The position numbers and the translations under genes are program-made. A stretch of 64,000 nucleotides of DNA from Aedes albopictus. Its lineage: Eukaryota > Arthropoda > Insecta > Diptera > Culicidae. The stretch spans positions 340,144,263 through 340,208,262 of the forward strand of contig NC_085138.1 of the NCBI RefSeq assembly GCF_035046485.1, given 5' to 3'. How positions within the stretch are numbered: the first letter of the stretch is position 1; every line of letters starts with the position of its first letter. This document shows, piece after piece, positions 36,421 through 46,741 of this stretch. The notes under the pieces were generated by a model. That model worked only from the letters and a program-made list of their open reading frames with translations. It was not told the origin of the DNA and did not search any database.

Positions 36421-37330
36421 TTTTCGCCAGTTAGGTTTTTTAGCAACTGAATAGAATGTCTACTACATACTATCTTCAAGTAGGTATACCCATGCGGTTG
36501 AGGAGAGACGCGTAATTCGTTCATAAAGCACAACCTGTGGCACAACAACAAAAAATCGTCGTCTGTACAATACAATTTCAATTATAACGTTTTGAAATCA
36601 CCTGAACGAGCTTTATTACACATTTAGAATCATCACACACACAATCAAAAGCTCATTAAAAACTAAAGCAATGTATTTAGCAAATGCATGTCTCGCGATG
36701 CCAATTTGGCGTTGTCCTTGAACTTGAGGTGCCANNNNNNNNNNNNNNNNNNNNNNNGTTGAAATTTAATTTTACCATTCGCAAATTAAAGTGGTCAATA
36801 TGATACTCTGAAAGTCCGAACTAATTTGATGCACATGCTGTTACAAGGAATTTAACGTTTGGTTGTGAAAACTGTGTCGCTGTAGTTTATGATTTTTATG
36901 TTCATTTAATGAAGAATGTGTAGATAACTAAGAACCGACTTGTGAAAACCTTGAGTTTCCTTGTTCTTAAATATAATTGTGTATGGTGCAATAAAGTTGG
37001 AGCGAAATAAAACATTATCGTAGAAAAAGGTCAATATAGCCAAAGCGATAAACGTATTCTTCGAGACCACGTTGAGAGCATGTAGGTTTGATTCTAGGTC
37101 GGTTCATAAACTTTCCGTAATGGAAATTACCTTGCCTCCCATAGTATCTTCGTGCCTGTCACATGATTTATAAATGCAAACATGGTCAATTGGCATATAA
37201 AGCACTCAGTTAACTGTCGAAGTGCTCAAATAACGCAGAACCTCAAATAAATACAAATTGATTAATTTTGTGATGATGATGACGATGAACCTGGGCGTGA
37301 AAGTGGAATATCTGTAAGTAAAAAGAAAAT
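36421..37330. other. AT-rich spacer with an assembly gap
   Basis: No gene recognised. Bases 36735-36757 are N (23 bases), so the order and distance across this point depend on the assembly. Confidence 0.5.
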
Positions 37331-37449
37331 CGGGTTAAGTACTGTATTGCCGCTCTACGCCCAATTTTGTCATGTTATATGCGAATCCCATATACCATGG
37401 AACAATTATGCGTAGAACGGCAGTGTACTGGGGAATAGTACTTAGCCCG
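37331..37449. mobile_element. Palindromic MITE, 119 bp
   Basis: CGGGTTAAGTACT at the left is inverted with one mismatch as AGTACTTAGCCCG at the right, and GCCGCTCTACGC pairs imperfectly with GCGTAGAACGGC inside. A related end, TACTTAACCCGATTTTC, is at about 63826, so the family is dispersed. Confidence 0.75.
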
Positions 37450-38114
37450 TAAACACCCGGGACGATCTACTTTTGGTAGAAATGCAGTATCTTCTTTGTT
37501 TTATAACATTTTACCCCGGATTTTTTTTTATAGTCAAGGTAAACAGTTGTACTATGAAATGCATGGTACCTCCCCCCTTTGCACCCTCCCCCCTTTTGCG
37601 GGGAGCCGAAAATACGTGGCTTTTTTGTATTTTTTATAAATTCTACATGTTTTTGCTCAAATTTTATCGTTTGCTAATCATTAAAAGTTTTCACTGATCC
37701 TAGGCATGTAATGTATTACTACTTATCATAGTCTGTTGAAGTTTTGATCCCAGAGCTATTCTAAGGCCTCCAAAGTACTCCAAAGTTTGTGACACATATC
37801 TACCATTCTCATCCAAATTTTATACATGATGAATGATCACAGAACATAGTCTACGTTACTCAAAAAGCCTCAAAACACCCCTAGAAAATTCATGGCACAT
37901 GAATTGGGTGTTCTAGGCCATCCAAACTACTCTGGAATTCATTTTCATAAAATCTAAAACATCTACCATCGTTAGTGTTCACTCTGTTCAAGAAATTTAG
38001 TTACGTTGATGTCCATTAGACTTCACAATGCTATGAGCAACTTGATATTGTGGTAGTTGGACATTCCGTGAAATACAAATGGCCTCCAATACACTTTGAA
38101 GATTGGGTTACGAT
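37450..38114. other. Spacer with degenerate copies of the fold-back outer arm
   Basis: No gene. CTAGGCCATCCAAACTACTC (37913) and similar stretches resemble CTAGGTCATCTAAACTATTC (38449), so this looks like a diverged tandem neighbour of the adjacent inverted duplication. Confidence 0.45.
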
Positions 38115-38639
38115 ATCTACATACTGTATCATGCTTTAGTTGTGAAGAATTTTCGTGGAATGTAGTCTATATTGCTGATGGAACCTCAGTGCATATCTAT
38201 AATGCTTTTGGTACATTCATTGGATATTCCAGGCTTTCCAAACTATTCAGGAGTTAGGAATTTCAAGGTCAACAGGCTCTACTCTTGTTTTTCTTCACTC
38301 TAAAGGCATAATTCTTTCACGATTATGTCTGTTGCACCTTATTATATTACGATTATCTCTATTTGTTGCTATTTGGGTGTCCATTGGCGTACAAATGAAC
38401 CCAATGTATTCTGAAGTATGGGTCGCAATATCTGTAAATCTTGGTGATCTAGGTCATCTAAACTATTCTGGAATTAAGACCTTCAAACTCTACAAGTTCT
38501 GCTCTTGTATCTCTTTACTTTATCGATGTAATTCTTCCACGATTACCTCTGTTGTATCTCATAATATGTTGTGTATTTCTTTGTGTTACTTGTGCATGTA
38601 CTGACATACAAATGGTCTTTATGGTATTTGGAAGTGTCG

Positions 38640-40440
38640 GAAATTACCCAAGAATTCCTCTAGGCGTTCCTTGGAAATTCCTCCAGGAGTTCCTCAGAAG
38701 TTCATCGTGATGTTCTCCGAGAATACCGTTACGAGTTTCTAGAGAATGCCTCAGGACCTCCCGTAAAATTCTTCAGGAGTTTCCCAGCAGTTTCACGAAA
38801 ATTTCATCAGGAGGTATGCTGGAATTCCTTCAGGAGTTCATCAGGAAATACTTCAAGAACCTTTCGAAAAATCATGCAGGAGTTACTCGGGCATTCCTTC
38901 GAAAGTTTCTCAGGAATTCCTCCGAAAATTCCCCGAGGATCCACGGGAGTCCCCCAAGGATTTCTCCAGGAGTTCCCTGCAAACTTTTCAAGGAAGTTTT
39001 CCCAAAAGTTCCTCCGAAAATTTCTCCTGGGATTCCTCCAGGAAGTTTTCCAGGGATTCCTCCAGGAATTTTCCTAAGAATTTCTCCAGGGATTCCTCCA
39101 GCGGTTTCTCTAGAAGTTCTTCCAGGGATTCCTTAAGGGATTTCTTCAGGAATACCCCAAGGGATTCCTGCATGGATTCCTCCTTGAATTCATCCAGGAA
39201 TTCATTCAGGTATTCCTCCAGGAATTCCTCCAGAGCTCCTTTAGAAGTTCAGATTCAGAAATTCAAATTCAGATTTCCTCCAGCTAGTAATCCAGGAATT
39301 TTTTCAGTATTCAAGGGATTCTTTCTGAATTTTCTCCAGGGATTCCTCCAGAGTTTCCTCCAGAAATTGTTCCAAAAATTTCTCCGGAAATTCTTTCAGG
39401 AAGTTCTCCAGGGATTCCTCTTTTAACATCTCCAGGAACTTCCCCAAGAATTCCTCAACGCATCACTCCAAAAATTCATCCAGGAATTCCTCCTACACAT
39501 CTGCCTAGAATTCTTCCAAGAATCCCTTCAAGAATTCCAAAAAATCCTACTGGACCTTCCTCAAGAATTGCACAAGAGAACCCTCTAAATTCCAGCCAAT
39601 AATACCTTTAGGAATTTCGGCAGAAATTCCTTCAGGGATTCTTCAAGGAATTCCTTTAAAAACTCATTTAAAAAATCCTCCAGAAATGCCTTCATGAATA
39701 CCTCATAGATTCTTCAAGAAAACCTCCCGAAATTCCTCAAGGAAATATTCCCGGGACAACTCCAGGTATTCCACCGAGAATTCCCTCAAGGATTTCTCCA
39801 GGAACTGTTCCGAGACTTCTTCCAAGAATTCCTCCAATATTTCTCAAGAAAATACTCCAAGAATTCCTTCAAATCTTTCTCCAAAAAATCCTCCAGGAAT
39901 TCCTCTAGATATTCCCCCAAGAATCCATCCAGAGATTTTCCAGAAATTCTTTCAAGAAGTCCAACAGGAACTCTAATAAGAATTTCTCCAAGACCTGCTC
40001 CAATATTTATGTCCAGGAATTTGGCCAGGGATTCCTTTATAAATTTCTCTAGAGACGAACCAGCCAAGGGCTGAAAGTCTCTTTAATAAAGACAAATCAA
40101 TCAATCAATCAATAAATTTCTCTAGAAATACCTCCAGTGATGTTCAATAAATACCTTCAGAAATACCTACAGAAATGCCTACAGAAATACCCCCAGGAAT
40201 TCTTCCAAGAATTCCTTCAATAAATATCTGGAGAACACCCTGGAGGAATTCCTGGAGTACTTTCTGCAAGAATTCTTAAAGCATTTTTAAAGAATTTCCT
40301 AGGGATATTTTTAGTGGAATACCTGCAAGATTTCCTTGAACTGCGAGGAAATTTTGAAGTTATTTTTTCAATTTTTATTTTCTGGAGGAATTCCTGGAGG
40401 ATTTTCATGAAAGAGAAAATATGTAAGAATTCATGGAGTA
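38640..40440. repeat. Degenerate 12-15 bp repeat (AGGAATTCCTCC type), left arm
   Basis: Imperfect repeats of AGGAATTCCTCC and CAGGGATTCCTCC, each built on the palindrome GGAATTCC. Because the period is near a multiple of 3, several frames stay open on both strands and look like (S-R-N-S) or (E-F-L) proteins. They are not genes. Confidence 0.88.
40054..40111 (+). mobile_element. 58-bp retro-insertion with (AATC)n tail
   Basis: ATAAATTTCTCTAGA occurs on both sides (40039-40053 and 40112-40126), an exact 15-bp target duplication. The insert contains GGGCTGAAAGTCTCTTTAAT, AATAAAGAC and a tail of four AATC repeats. This is the extreme 3' end of a LINE or SINE with a tetranucleotide tail. Confidence 0.85.
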
Positions 40441-40451
40441 ATTCATGCGAG

Positions 40452-41107
40452 CAGGGTACGAAAAACGGATCACGCCGGAAAACAAACGCTTTGTCTTAAA
40501 CGGTGTATGTCGGTATCAAAGGCGCTCCGCAACAAGCGCATGTCAGGCGATGAGAGCAATAAAACAAACATCGCTTGCCGTGCGTGTTCTGATATTCCGG
40601 CTTTTCTGCAGAAATTTTCGACCGACATCATCGAATTCATACGCATTTGGACGGATTAAGACTCTTGCAAACCTTAAAGTCGAGTTTCAGTTGTAAAACT
40701 ATGCGAAAATCACGATGTGAACAAAACGAGATAAATATTCCTACCGTTTTTGTTTCAAACAAACTCGGGAGCTATCCTTGTCATTATCTCTGGAGCAACA
40801 TTTGAAAAGGGCATACAAGCATTGGTAAACAATGACTTCACACGTCGCTCCTGAACCCCCCTCAGTTTATTCACAAAAACTAAGACCGTTATCAGATAGA
40901 GCGAACATCGATCTTTCGGATAACGGTGTTCATTTGCGTGGGCGGGCTGCTGTTATGCCCTACGAAGCGTTTTAGAAAAAAGACACAAGACCTCTTGGGC
41001 CCTTTTCAAATGTTGCTCCAGATCTGCTAACGAAAAAACAAAGCGTTGTTGCCGTACTTTCCGTGTTGCCAATTTTTCGCTCGCGGTGTCATATTCTGCG
41101 TACCCTG
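40452..41107. mobile_element. hAT-like MITE, copy 1, in the fold-back loop
   Basis: Ends CAGGGTACG and CGTACCCTG are exact inverted repeats. The body is closely similar to 60474-60893, apart from a nested 232-bp element at 40790. No 8-bp duplication flanks this copy (CATGCGAG against TAATTCTG), unlike copy 2, so its ends may have been rearranged. No transposase frame; the 83-codon frame 40445-40696 is not considered real. Confidence 0.82.
40790..41021. mobile_element. Nested MITE, 232 bp
   Basis: CTGGAGCAACATTTGAAAAG at the left is inverted exactly at the right (ending TTGCTCCAG). ATCT flanks both ends (40786-40789 and 41022-41025). The uninterrupted hAT MITE copy near 60811 reads CATTATCTGCTAACG, which is the expected empty site with one ATCT. 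Confidence 0.9.
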
Positions 41108-42400
41108 TAATTCTGAATTCGCGTGAGGTATTTCCTGCAAGAACTGAAATTGAAGGAATTTCTGGAGAAATTCCTGTAGTAATTCCTGTAGGAACTCCTG
41201 CAATTATTCCTGGAGGGATTCCTAAAATATTTCTTGAAAGAATTCCTGAGGTGTTTCCCGGAACAATTCCTAGACGATTTCCTGTAGTAATTCCAGAAAG
41301 AAAAACTCCTAGAGAAATTCCTGTAGTAATTCCTGAAGGAACTCCTGGAGTATTTGCTGGAAGAATTTCTGAAATATATCCTGGAGTATATCCAGGAAGA
41401 ATTCCTGGAGGAATCCCTGGAGGAATAACTGATGGAATTCCTGAAAGAATTTAGGGAGGAATCCCAGTGAGGAATTGCGGGAAGAACCCCTGTTGGAATT
41501 GCTGGAGGTATACTGGGATAATTTTGTGGAGAAGTTCCTGGAGGTATTCCTGGAGGAACTCCTGAAAGAATTTCTGGAGGACACCGTGGAGGAATTTCCA
41601 AAGGAATCCCTTGATGAATTCATAGAAAAAGTAGCAGTTATTCAAGAAGAAATTCCTGGAGGTATTCCTGGAGGAATTTCGGGAGAAATTAACCGGGAAG
41701 ATTACCCGGAGAAATTCCCTGGAGAAATTCCTGAAGTATTCCCTGGAAGAATTCCTGGAGGAAACTGTGGAGGAATCTCTGGAAGAATTTCTGGAAGAAT
41801 CCCTTGAATCCTGAAGAAATCCCTGGATAAGTTGTTGGAGGAAATCTCGGATGAATTCCTGAAGGAGCTCTGGAGGAATTCCTGGAGGAATACCTGAATG
41901 AATTCCTTGATGAGTCCATGGAGGAATTCGCGAAGGAATCCCTGAAAGAATTTCTAGAGAAATCGCTGGAGCAATCCCTGGAGAACTTCCAAGGAATATT
42001 ACTGGACGAATCCCTGGAAAACTTTTTGGAGGAATCCCAGAAGAAAATTTCTGGAGAAACTCTTGAGAAAATTTCCTTGAGGAGTTTTAAGAGAACGCCT
42101 GGAGAAATCTTTGGGAATTCCCGTGGAATCCTCGGGGAATTTCAGGAGAAATTCCCGAGGAACTCCTGCAGGATTTTTAAGTGCTTGAAGTAATTCCTGA
42201 TGAACTCCTGAAGGAATTCCAGCATACCTCCTGATGAAATTTTCGAGAAACTGTTAGGAAACTCCTGAAGAATTTCACGGGAAGTCCTGATGCATACTCT
42301 AGGAACTCGTAGATGTTCTCGGAGAACATCACGATGAATTTCTGAGGAAATCCTGGAGGAATATCCGAGGAACGCCTAGAGGAATTCTTGGCTAATTTTC
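41108..42400. repeat. Degenerate GGAATTCC repeat, right arm
   Basis: Inverse of the left-arm array: GGAATTCCTGGAGGAATTCC-type units. Frames of 76-170 codons occur on both strands with (I-P-G-G), (S-S-R-N) or (E-F-L-E) periodicity and are repeat artefacts. Confidence 0.88.
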
Positions 42401-43004
42401 GACACTTCCAAATACCATAAAGATCATTTGTATGTCAGTGGGTGCACAAGTAACACAAAGAAATATTCAAAATATTATGAGATATAACAGAGGTAATCGT
42501 GGAAAAATTACATCGATAAAGCAAAGCAAAGAGATACAAGAGTAGAGCTTGTAGAGCTTGAAGGTCTTAATTCCAGAATATGTAGTTTGGATGACCTAGA
42601 TCATCAAGTCAATGTTGCTAAGTTATCAGAATTGCACTCTGAGGTTCTAAGAGTAGCGTAGATTATATTCCGCGAGCATTCGCTACAATGAAAATATCCT
42701 AAGATTTACAGATATTGCGACCCATACTTCAGAATACATGGGCTCCATTTGTATGCCAGTGGACACCCAAATAGCAACAAATAGAGATACTCGTAAATAA
42801 TAAGGTGCAACAGACATAATCGTGAAAGAATTATGCCTTTAGAGTGAAGAAAAACAAGAGTAGAGCCTGTTGACCTTGAAGTTCCTAACTCCAGAATAGT
42901 TTGGAAAGCCTGGAATATCCAATGAATGTACCAAAAGCATTATAGATGTGCACTGAGGTTCCACGAAAATTCTTCACAACTAAAGCATGATGCAGTATGT
43001 AGAT

Positions 43005-43406
43005 TAGCGTGGGACACAAAAAGACATTTAACTCCTGTACACTTTTCGAGATCCATTTTGGTCCCATACAGCCCTGTCGTCCTCCTTAGTCACGGTTAGT
43101 CGACGACTAAGCAGCTTTATTTTTAAGTCAAAAAAGCTTTTTTTCAAAATAACCATGTAAAATGGTTAATGTGATTACTACCACCACCCACGTGGTGCAC
43201 ATTATCCAAAAATAATTCACTTCACTTCACTGAACTGAACTGAAACATAAGTATATTATATATAGTAAAATCACACTCTGCGTACTCCCCATGCATGCTC
43301 ATGTTACGTTTGCGATACTGTCGCTTGATTGGATATACATATTTCTCTTTATCTTATAATAAGTATACGGTTGATTTCCTGTGCATACATTTTGGCGTTT
43401 TAAATT
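43005..43406. other. Spacer, no gene
   Basis: Includes a short imperfect repeat TTCACTTCACTTCACTGAAC (about 43218). No gene recognised. Confidence 0.4.
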
Positions 43407-43483
43407 CACCGAGAAAACTTTCTACTCAGTGACTGAGTTGGTCTTACTCTGAAATCACCACTGAGTAGAATTTTTTCTCGGTG
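43407..43483. mobile_element. 77-bp hairpin MITE
   Basis: CACCGAGAAAA (43407) pairs with TTTTCTCGGTG (to 43483), and TCTACTCAGTG pairs with CACTGAGTAGA just inside. It is almost entirely arm sequence. Confidence 0.72.
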
Positions 43484-43639
43484 TTTGTTTCTCGTGGCCG
43501 TAATTTCCAATCAGAAAAAATTGTGCACATTTGCATTGTTCCAGTTTATACAAGTCCGTGACAAACAAAAAAACAGTTGGAAACATCAGCACACACTTAT
43601 TCTGGGGTAATACGCACCAGTTAAGGAAGATGCGTCCAA

Positions 43640-43650
43640 ATGCATATAAA
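43640..43650 (+). promoter_or_regulatory. Candidate TATA box
   Basis: GCATATAAAAGGGC gives a strong TATA match (TATAAAAG, about 43642-43649) roughly 100 bp before the ATG at 43752. A start site would be expected about 25-30 bp downstream. No initiator was convincingly identified. Confidence 0.35.
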
Positions 43651-43751
43651 AGGGCAATGCTACCAGTTTCGCCTTAAGGTATTTAGTCGGTTTTCACCAT
43701 CAAATCGTTCGACAAACGATCGGGAAAATTACATCATAAACCTGCTTTTTG

Positions 43752-43955
43752 ATGTTTTTCATTTTTCTCACTAATTACGTAACGCAGATATGTAAAATTT
43801 TCCAGGTGTTCATTTATAAGGACGTTCTATTAGACTGTCAAGGTTTCAAAGCTCCAAAACCGATAATTCCTGAAAAATCAAGGGGGTGCGTTTTGCCTCG
43901 ACAGTGCAACATATTTCTTTATCATTTGTTCAAGGAATGTTACACTAATTGACAA
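43752..43955 (+). CDS. Hypothetical small cysteine-containing protein (weak candidate)
   Basis: ATG at 43752 opens 67 codons to a TGA ending at 43955. The protein starts MFFIFLTNYVTQICKIFQVF, a hydrophobic stretch that might be a signal or membrane segment, then has cysteines in DCQGF, RGCVLP, RQCNIF and KECYTN. That spacing would suit a small secreted disulphide protein, but no family was recognised. A TATA-like box lies about 100 bp upstream. Against it: no polyadenylation signal soon after, AT-rich surroundings and short length. A splice-like TTTTCCAG|G at about 43805 suggests the true exon could begin there. It is the only candidate non-transposon gene in the window. Confidence 0.25.
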
Positions 43956-45330
43956 TAATTGGGCAGTGTATACAAAATGTCGTCAAAGTTCGTAATATTT
44001 ATTCGGGTGAATAGTACGCCAATTTAGTTAACTTAGGTCCATTTAATTTAAATTTGGGCTGTTTTGGATAAAGCTGTGGCTTTGTCCGCATGTGCCTAAA
44101 ACAATTTTGGCATTCGATTTGAAGAGGTCGAATCTGCATAGAAATAACAGCACCTTTTCAGCGCCAGATGTTCCTAATTAATTTGCCGATTCATATTTTT
44201 AATCTAATTAATTTGGAAATCCCAAAGGATCTTTCAGTTTATTTCTGACGGAATTCTTAAATAATTTACCGTAGAAATCTCAAATGACTTTTTACATAAA
44301 ATGCCAACGTTGTTTTCAACCGAATTTCTAACAAGTTTCCGAAAAAAATCAATAATTTGTTCTCAAGGGAAATTATGCATGAAATTCCATGGGTTCTTCT
44401 ACGATTTGAATATTGTCGCATAATCTGAATCTTCACCTTGAAATTATTTGAAATAAAAAATTCAATCATTTTTGATACCCGGAATATATTTTTAAAATTC
44501 ATTCAAAGTTTGAATGGGATTTTTTTTTTGTTCAAACGAGCTGCCATTCTATCGATGAACTGTCATTCTATACACGAAAATTAAACCTGTTTCATTCATT
44601 TGACTATCGAAACAATGTGCGAATGAAATGCGTTATGCTCATAAAAATAAATATTTGTTCTTTCGATTAAGCTGTAGAAAATAGCAATATTTTTTATCTT
44701 TAAATAACCCAATTATCAAAGAATTTGTAAATTATTTTTTACAAGTTAACGAACGAACTCCGAACTTATTTACCGAAGGAAATCTCAAAAGAACCTACAA
44801 ATAATTTACCGGAGGTAATTGAGTTCCCAATAAAATTGCCAAAGAAATTTTCAAAAGATTTAATCTCGAAAAGTAAATTAAAACGAATGTACAAAAAAAT
44901 TGCTGGGATAAATTTCTAATGAATTTTAGAAAAATAAGAAACGAACAATAGCTCTTACAAGTTTTATAGAAACTCCATATTTATTTGCCGAAGCATATCG
45001 CTAACAAATTTCCAAATAGATTGCAATAGAAAATCTCAAGGGTAGTTTTCTTTTAAATTGTCGCAGAAATTATTGAAAGAATTTTTGTTTGAATATCCTT
45101 ACAAACTTAACGGAATGATATTGACAATGGAATGAAATTTCCGTGAAAAATTCTAAAGGCATATCCGAATAAATTGGATAAGCAAATTTCTACCGAATTT
45201 CCAACGAAATTAGGATGAAATATCAAAGAAACTGTAAAAGTCAAATTTCCAACAAAATTTCCAAAAGAATCATCACAAAAATCACAAAAAAATCTTAGAA
45301 ATTTCTCTAATAAATTGGCAAAGTAGGGAA
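43956..45330. other. AT-rich degenerate repeat, no gene
   Basis: From about 44160 the sequence is a loose series of AAATTTCC/GGAAATT motifs (for example AATTTCCAACGAAATT), probably very old GGAATTCC-family repeat. No gene seen. Confidence 0.45.
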
Positions 45331-45469
45331 TCGCGCCACTTGGGCGGTGGCTTATATATTCGTCTGTTTTCCACTATAATTCAGTCAAATTTGAACCAAT
45401 TGACACAACTTTTGGAATGTGGTGAGATAGGTATAGTATCTACCCGTGTACAACAACAAAGTTAAAACA

Positions 45470-45710
45470 TAGCCTAGAGTGTCCTGAAAAACTTTGTCGA
45501 AGACCGCGAAGTGATCTGATGCTTATGAAAAAAGTTATAGCGTTGGCATTGCTTGGCGAAACAGCATGATTTTGATGCTATTGTTATTCCTTTACATGTT
45601 AAAATATAAACACATGCATGCGGTTCGTTGGTCATAACTATTTTTACAAGCATCGGATCGCTTTGCGGTCTTTGACAAAGTTTTTCAGAACATCCTAGGC
45701 TATAATTTTA
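45470..45710. repeat. Imperfect inverted repeat (hairpin), about 240 bp
   Basis: CTGAAAAACTTTGTCGAAGA (45483) pairs with TCTTTGACAAAGTTTTTCAG (to about 45689), and GACCGCGAAGTGATCTGATG with CATCGGATCGCTTTGCGGTC. A related piece occurs near 63620 (GAAGACCGCAAAGCGATGAT), so this is a dispersed repeat. Confidence 0.7.
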
Positions 45711-45899
45711 CGTTATTGGTTGAAAAGTTTCAGACAAACTTTTTCAACTTATGACAAAAATGCAAAAAAGTATGTTTTCCCATACAAAATCCCATACAAA
45801 TTTCAATTGAAATGCGCAAAGTGTAGACGCAACCGATCGTGCTCAAATTTTGCACAGATACTCAGGACCCGAAACGGAACCAAAAAAGCGTTGATCTGA

Positions 45900-46270
45900 G
45901 AAAACGGTTCCGATGACCCACACTAGTGGCTATACATAAGAGTGAACTAAATCCATGCATGTGACATATAAACCGCGGCTTTTTCGATAACCTCTCGAGC
46001 AGTAAGTAGGAAAACATTCTCAGATCATATCGGAACCGGTAGTATTCCACAACCGATCCCAGATGTCCCGCTGGAGGTGGCCAAGTATAAAAGTTAACCA
46101 AACCCATGCATGCAAGCGGGGTTTGACAGTACATCAAATAACAGCTTTCTTGATAACACGATGATCGATGCGTAAGAACACATTTTAGACAACTGGTAGT
46201 GTCCCGAAACCAGCTCTGGGTGTCCCACTGGAAGTGGTGTATTGAATAATATCAAATAATCCTTAAATCT
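45900..46270. repeat. Degenerate tandem repeat with CCATGCATG, left of the L1 element
   Basis: Two imperfect units: each has CCATGCATG, a GATAAC stretch, a CGGTAGT or TGGTAGT block and TGTCCCGCTGGAGGTGG or TGTCCCACTGGAAGTGG. The same family resumes at 51590-51905, so the L1-like element has landed within or beside it. Confidence 0.7.
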
Positions 46271-46741
46271 TCACAACATGTGCATTAGTCGACCAAAACT
46301 CACAAGAATTGTTAAAAAAAAGTACATTCCTGTATGTCTGCAAGCTGAATTATTGTTGTATTGTAGATTAATAGCATTCATTCTTGCTTACAGATAGCTT
46401 CTGTAGTTTAGGGAAAAATTTGCCTATTATATTAACCATGAAAAATAAACTCGCCCCATATCACCCTAAAATTGTTAAAACTCATGTCAACTTAAATTTC
46501 ACATGTCAAAAACATCACAACAGCACAAACCAAGAAGCAAAACGTGTGAAAATTTGGCGAAATTTTGAAGTTTCAGAATTAATTGCTAAGTGGATCTCAT
46601 CAGGAATCATTTTATTTCTCAAAAACCAAATATTTTTCAACACAGATTACTAAAACAATGTAAAATGGATGAAGTGCATTCATTTTTTTTTTTTTTTTAA
46701 ACACGTATATTTGGTATCACACACTTAGCTACATACAATGA

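Larger units (their letters stand above)
38115..43004. mobile_element. 4.9-kb inverted duplication / fold-back rich in GGAATTCC
   Basis: ATCTACATACTG at 38115 is matched by CAGTATGTAGAT ending at 43004, and inverted pairing continues inward: TTCACTCTAAAGGCATAATT (38297) against AATTATGCCTTTAGAGTGAA (42830), GTATTTGGAAGTGTCG (38621) against CGACACTTCCAAATAC (42399), and TCATTCAGGTATTCCTCC (39201) against GGAGGAATACCTGAATGA (41884). The left arm is about 38115-40225, the right about 41148-43004, and the loop contains two nested MITEs. No flanking duplication was seen. It may be a transposon-type fold-back or a chromosomal inverted duplication. Confidence 0.75.

Noticed and set aside
41086..41807. 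Long frames up to 170 codons on both strands with (IPGG), (SSRNS) and (EFLEE) periodicity
   Set aside because: Overlapping open frames on both strands are expected from a 12-15 bp repeat with few stop codons.
46384..46653. 89-codon plus-strand frame left of the L1 poly-A
   Set aside because: Composition matches the AT-rich surroundings and no motif or homologue was recognised.
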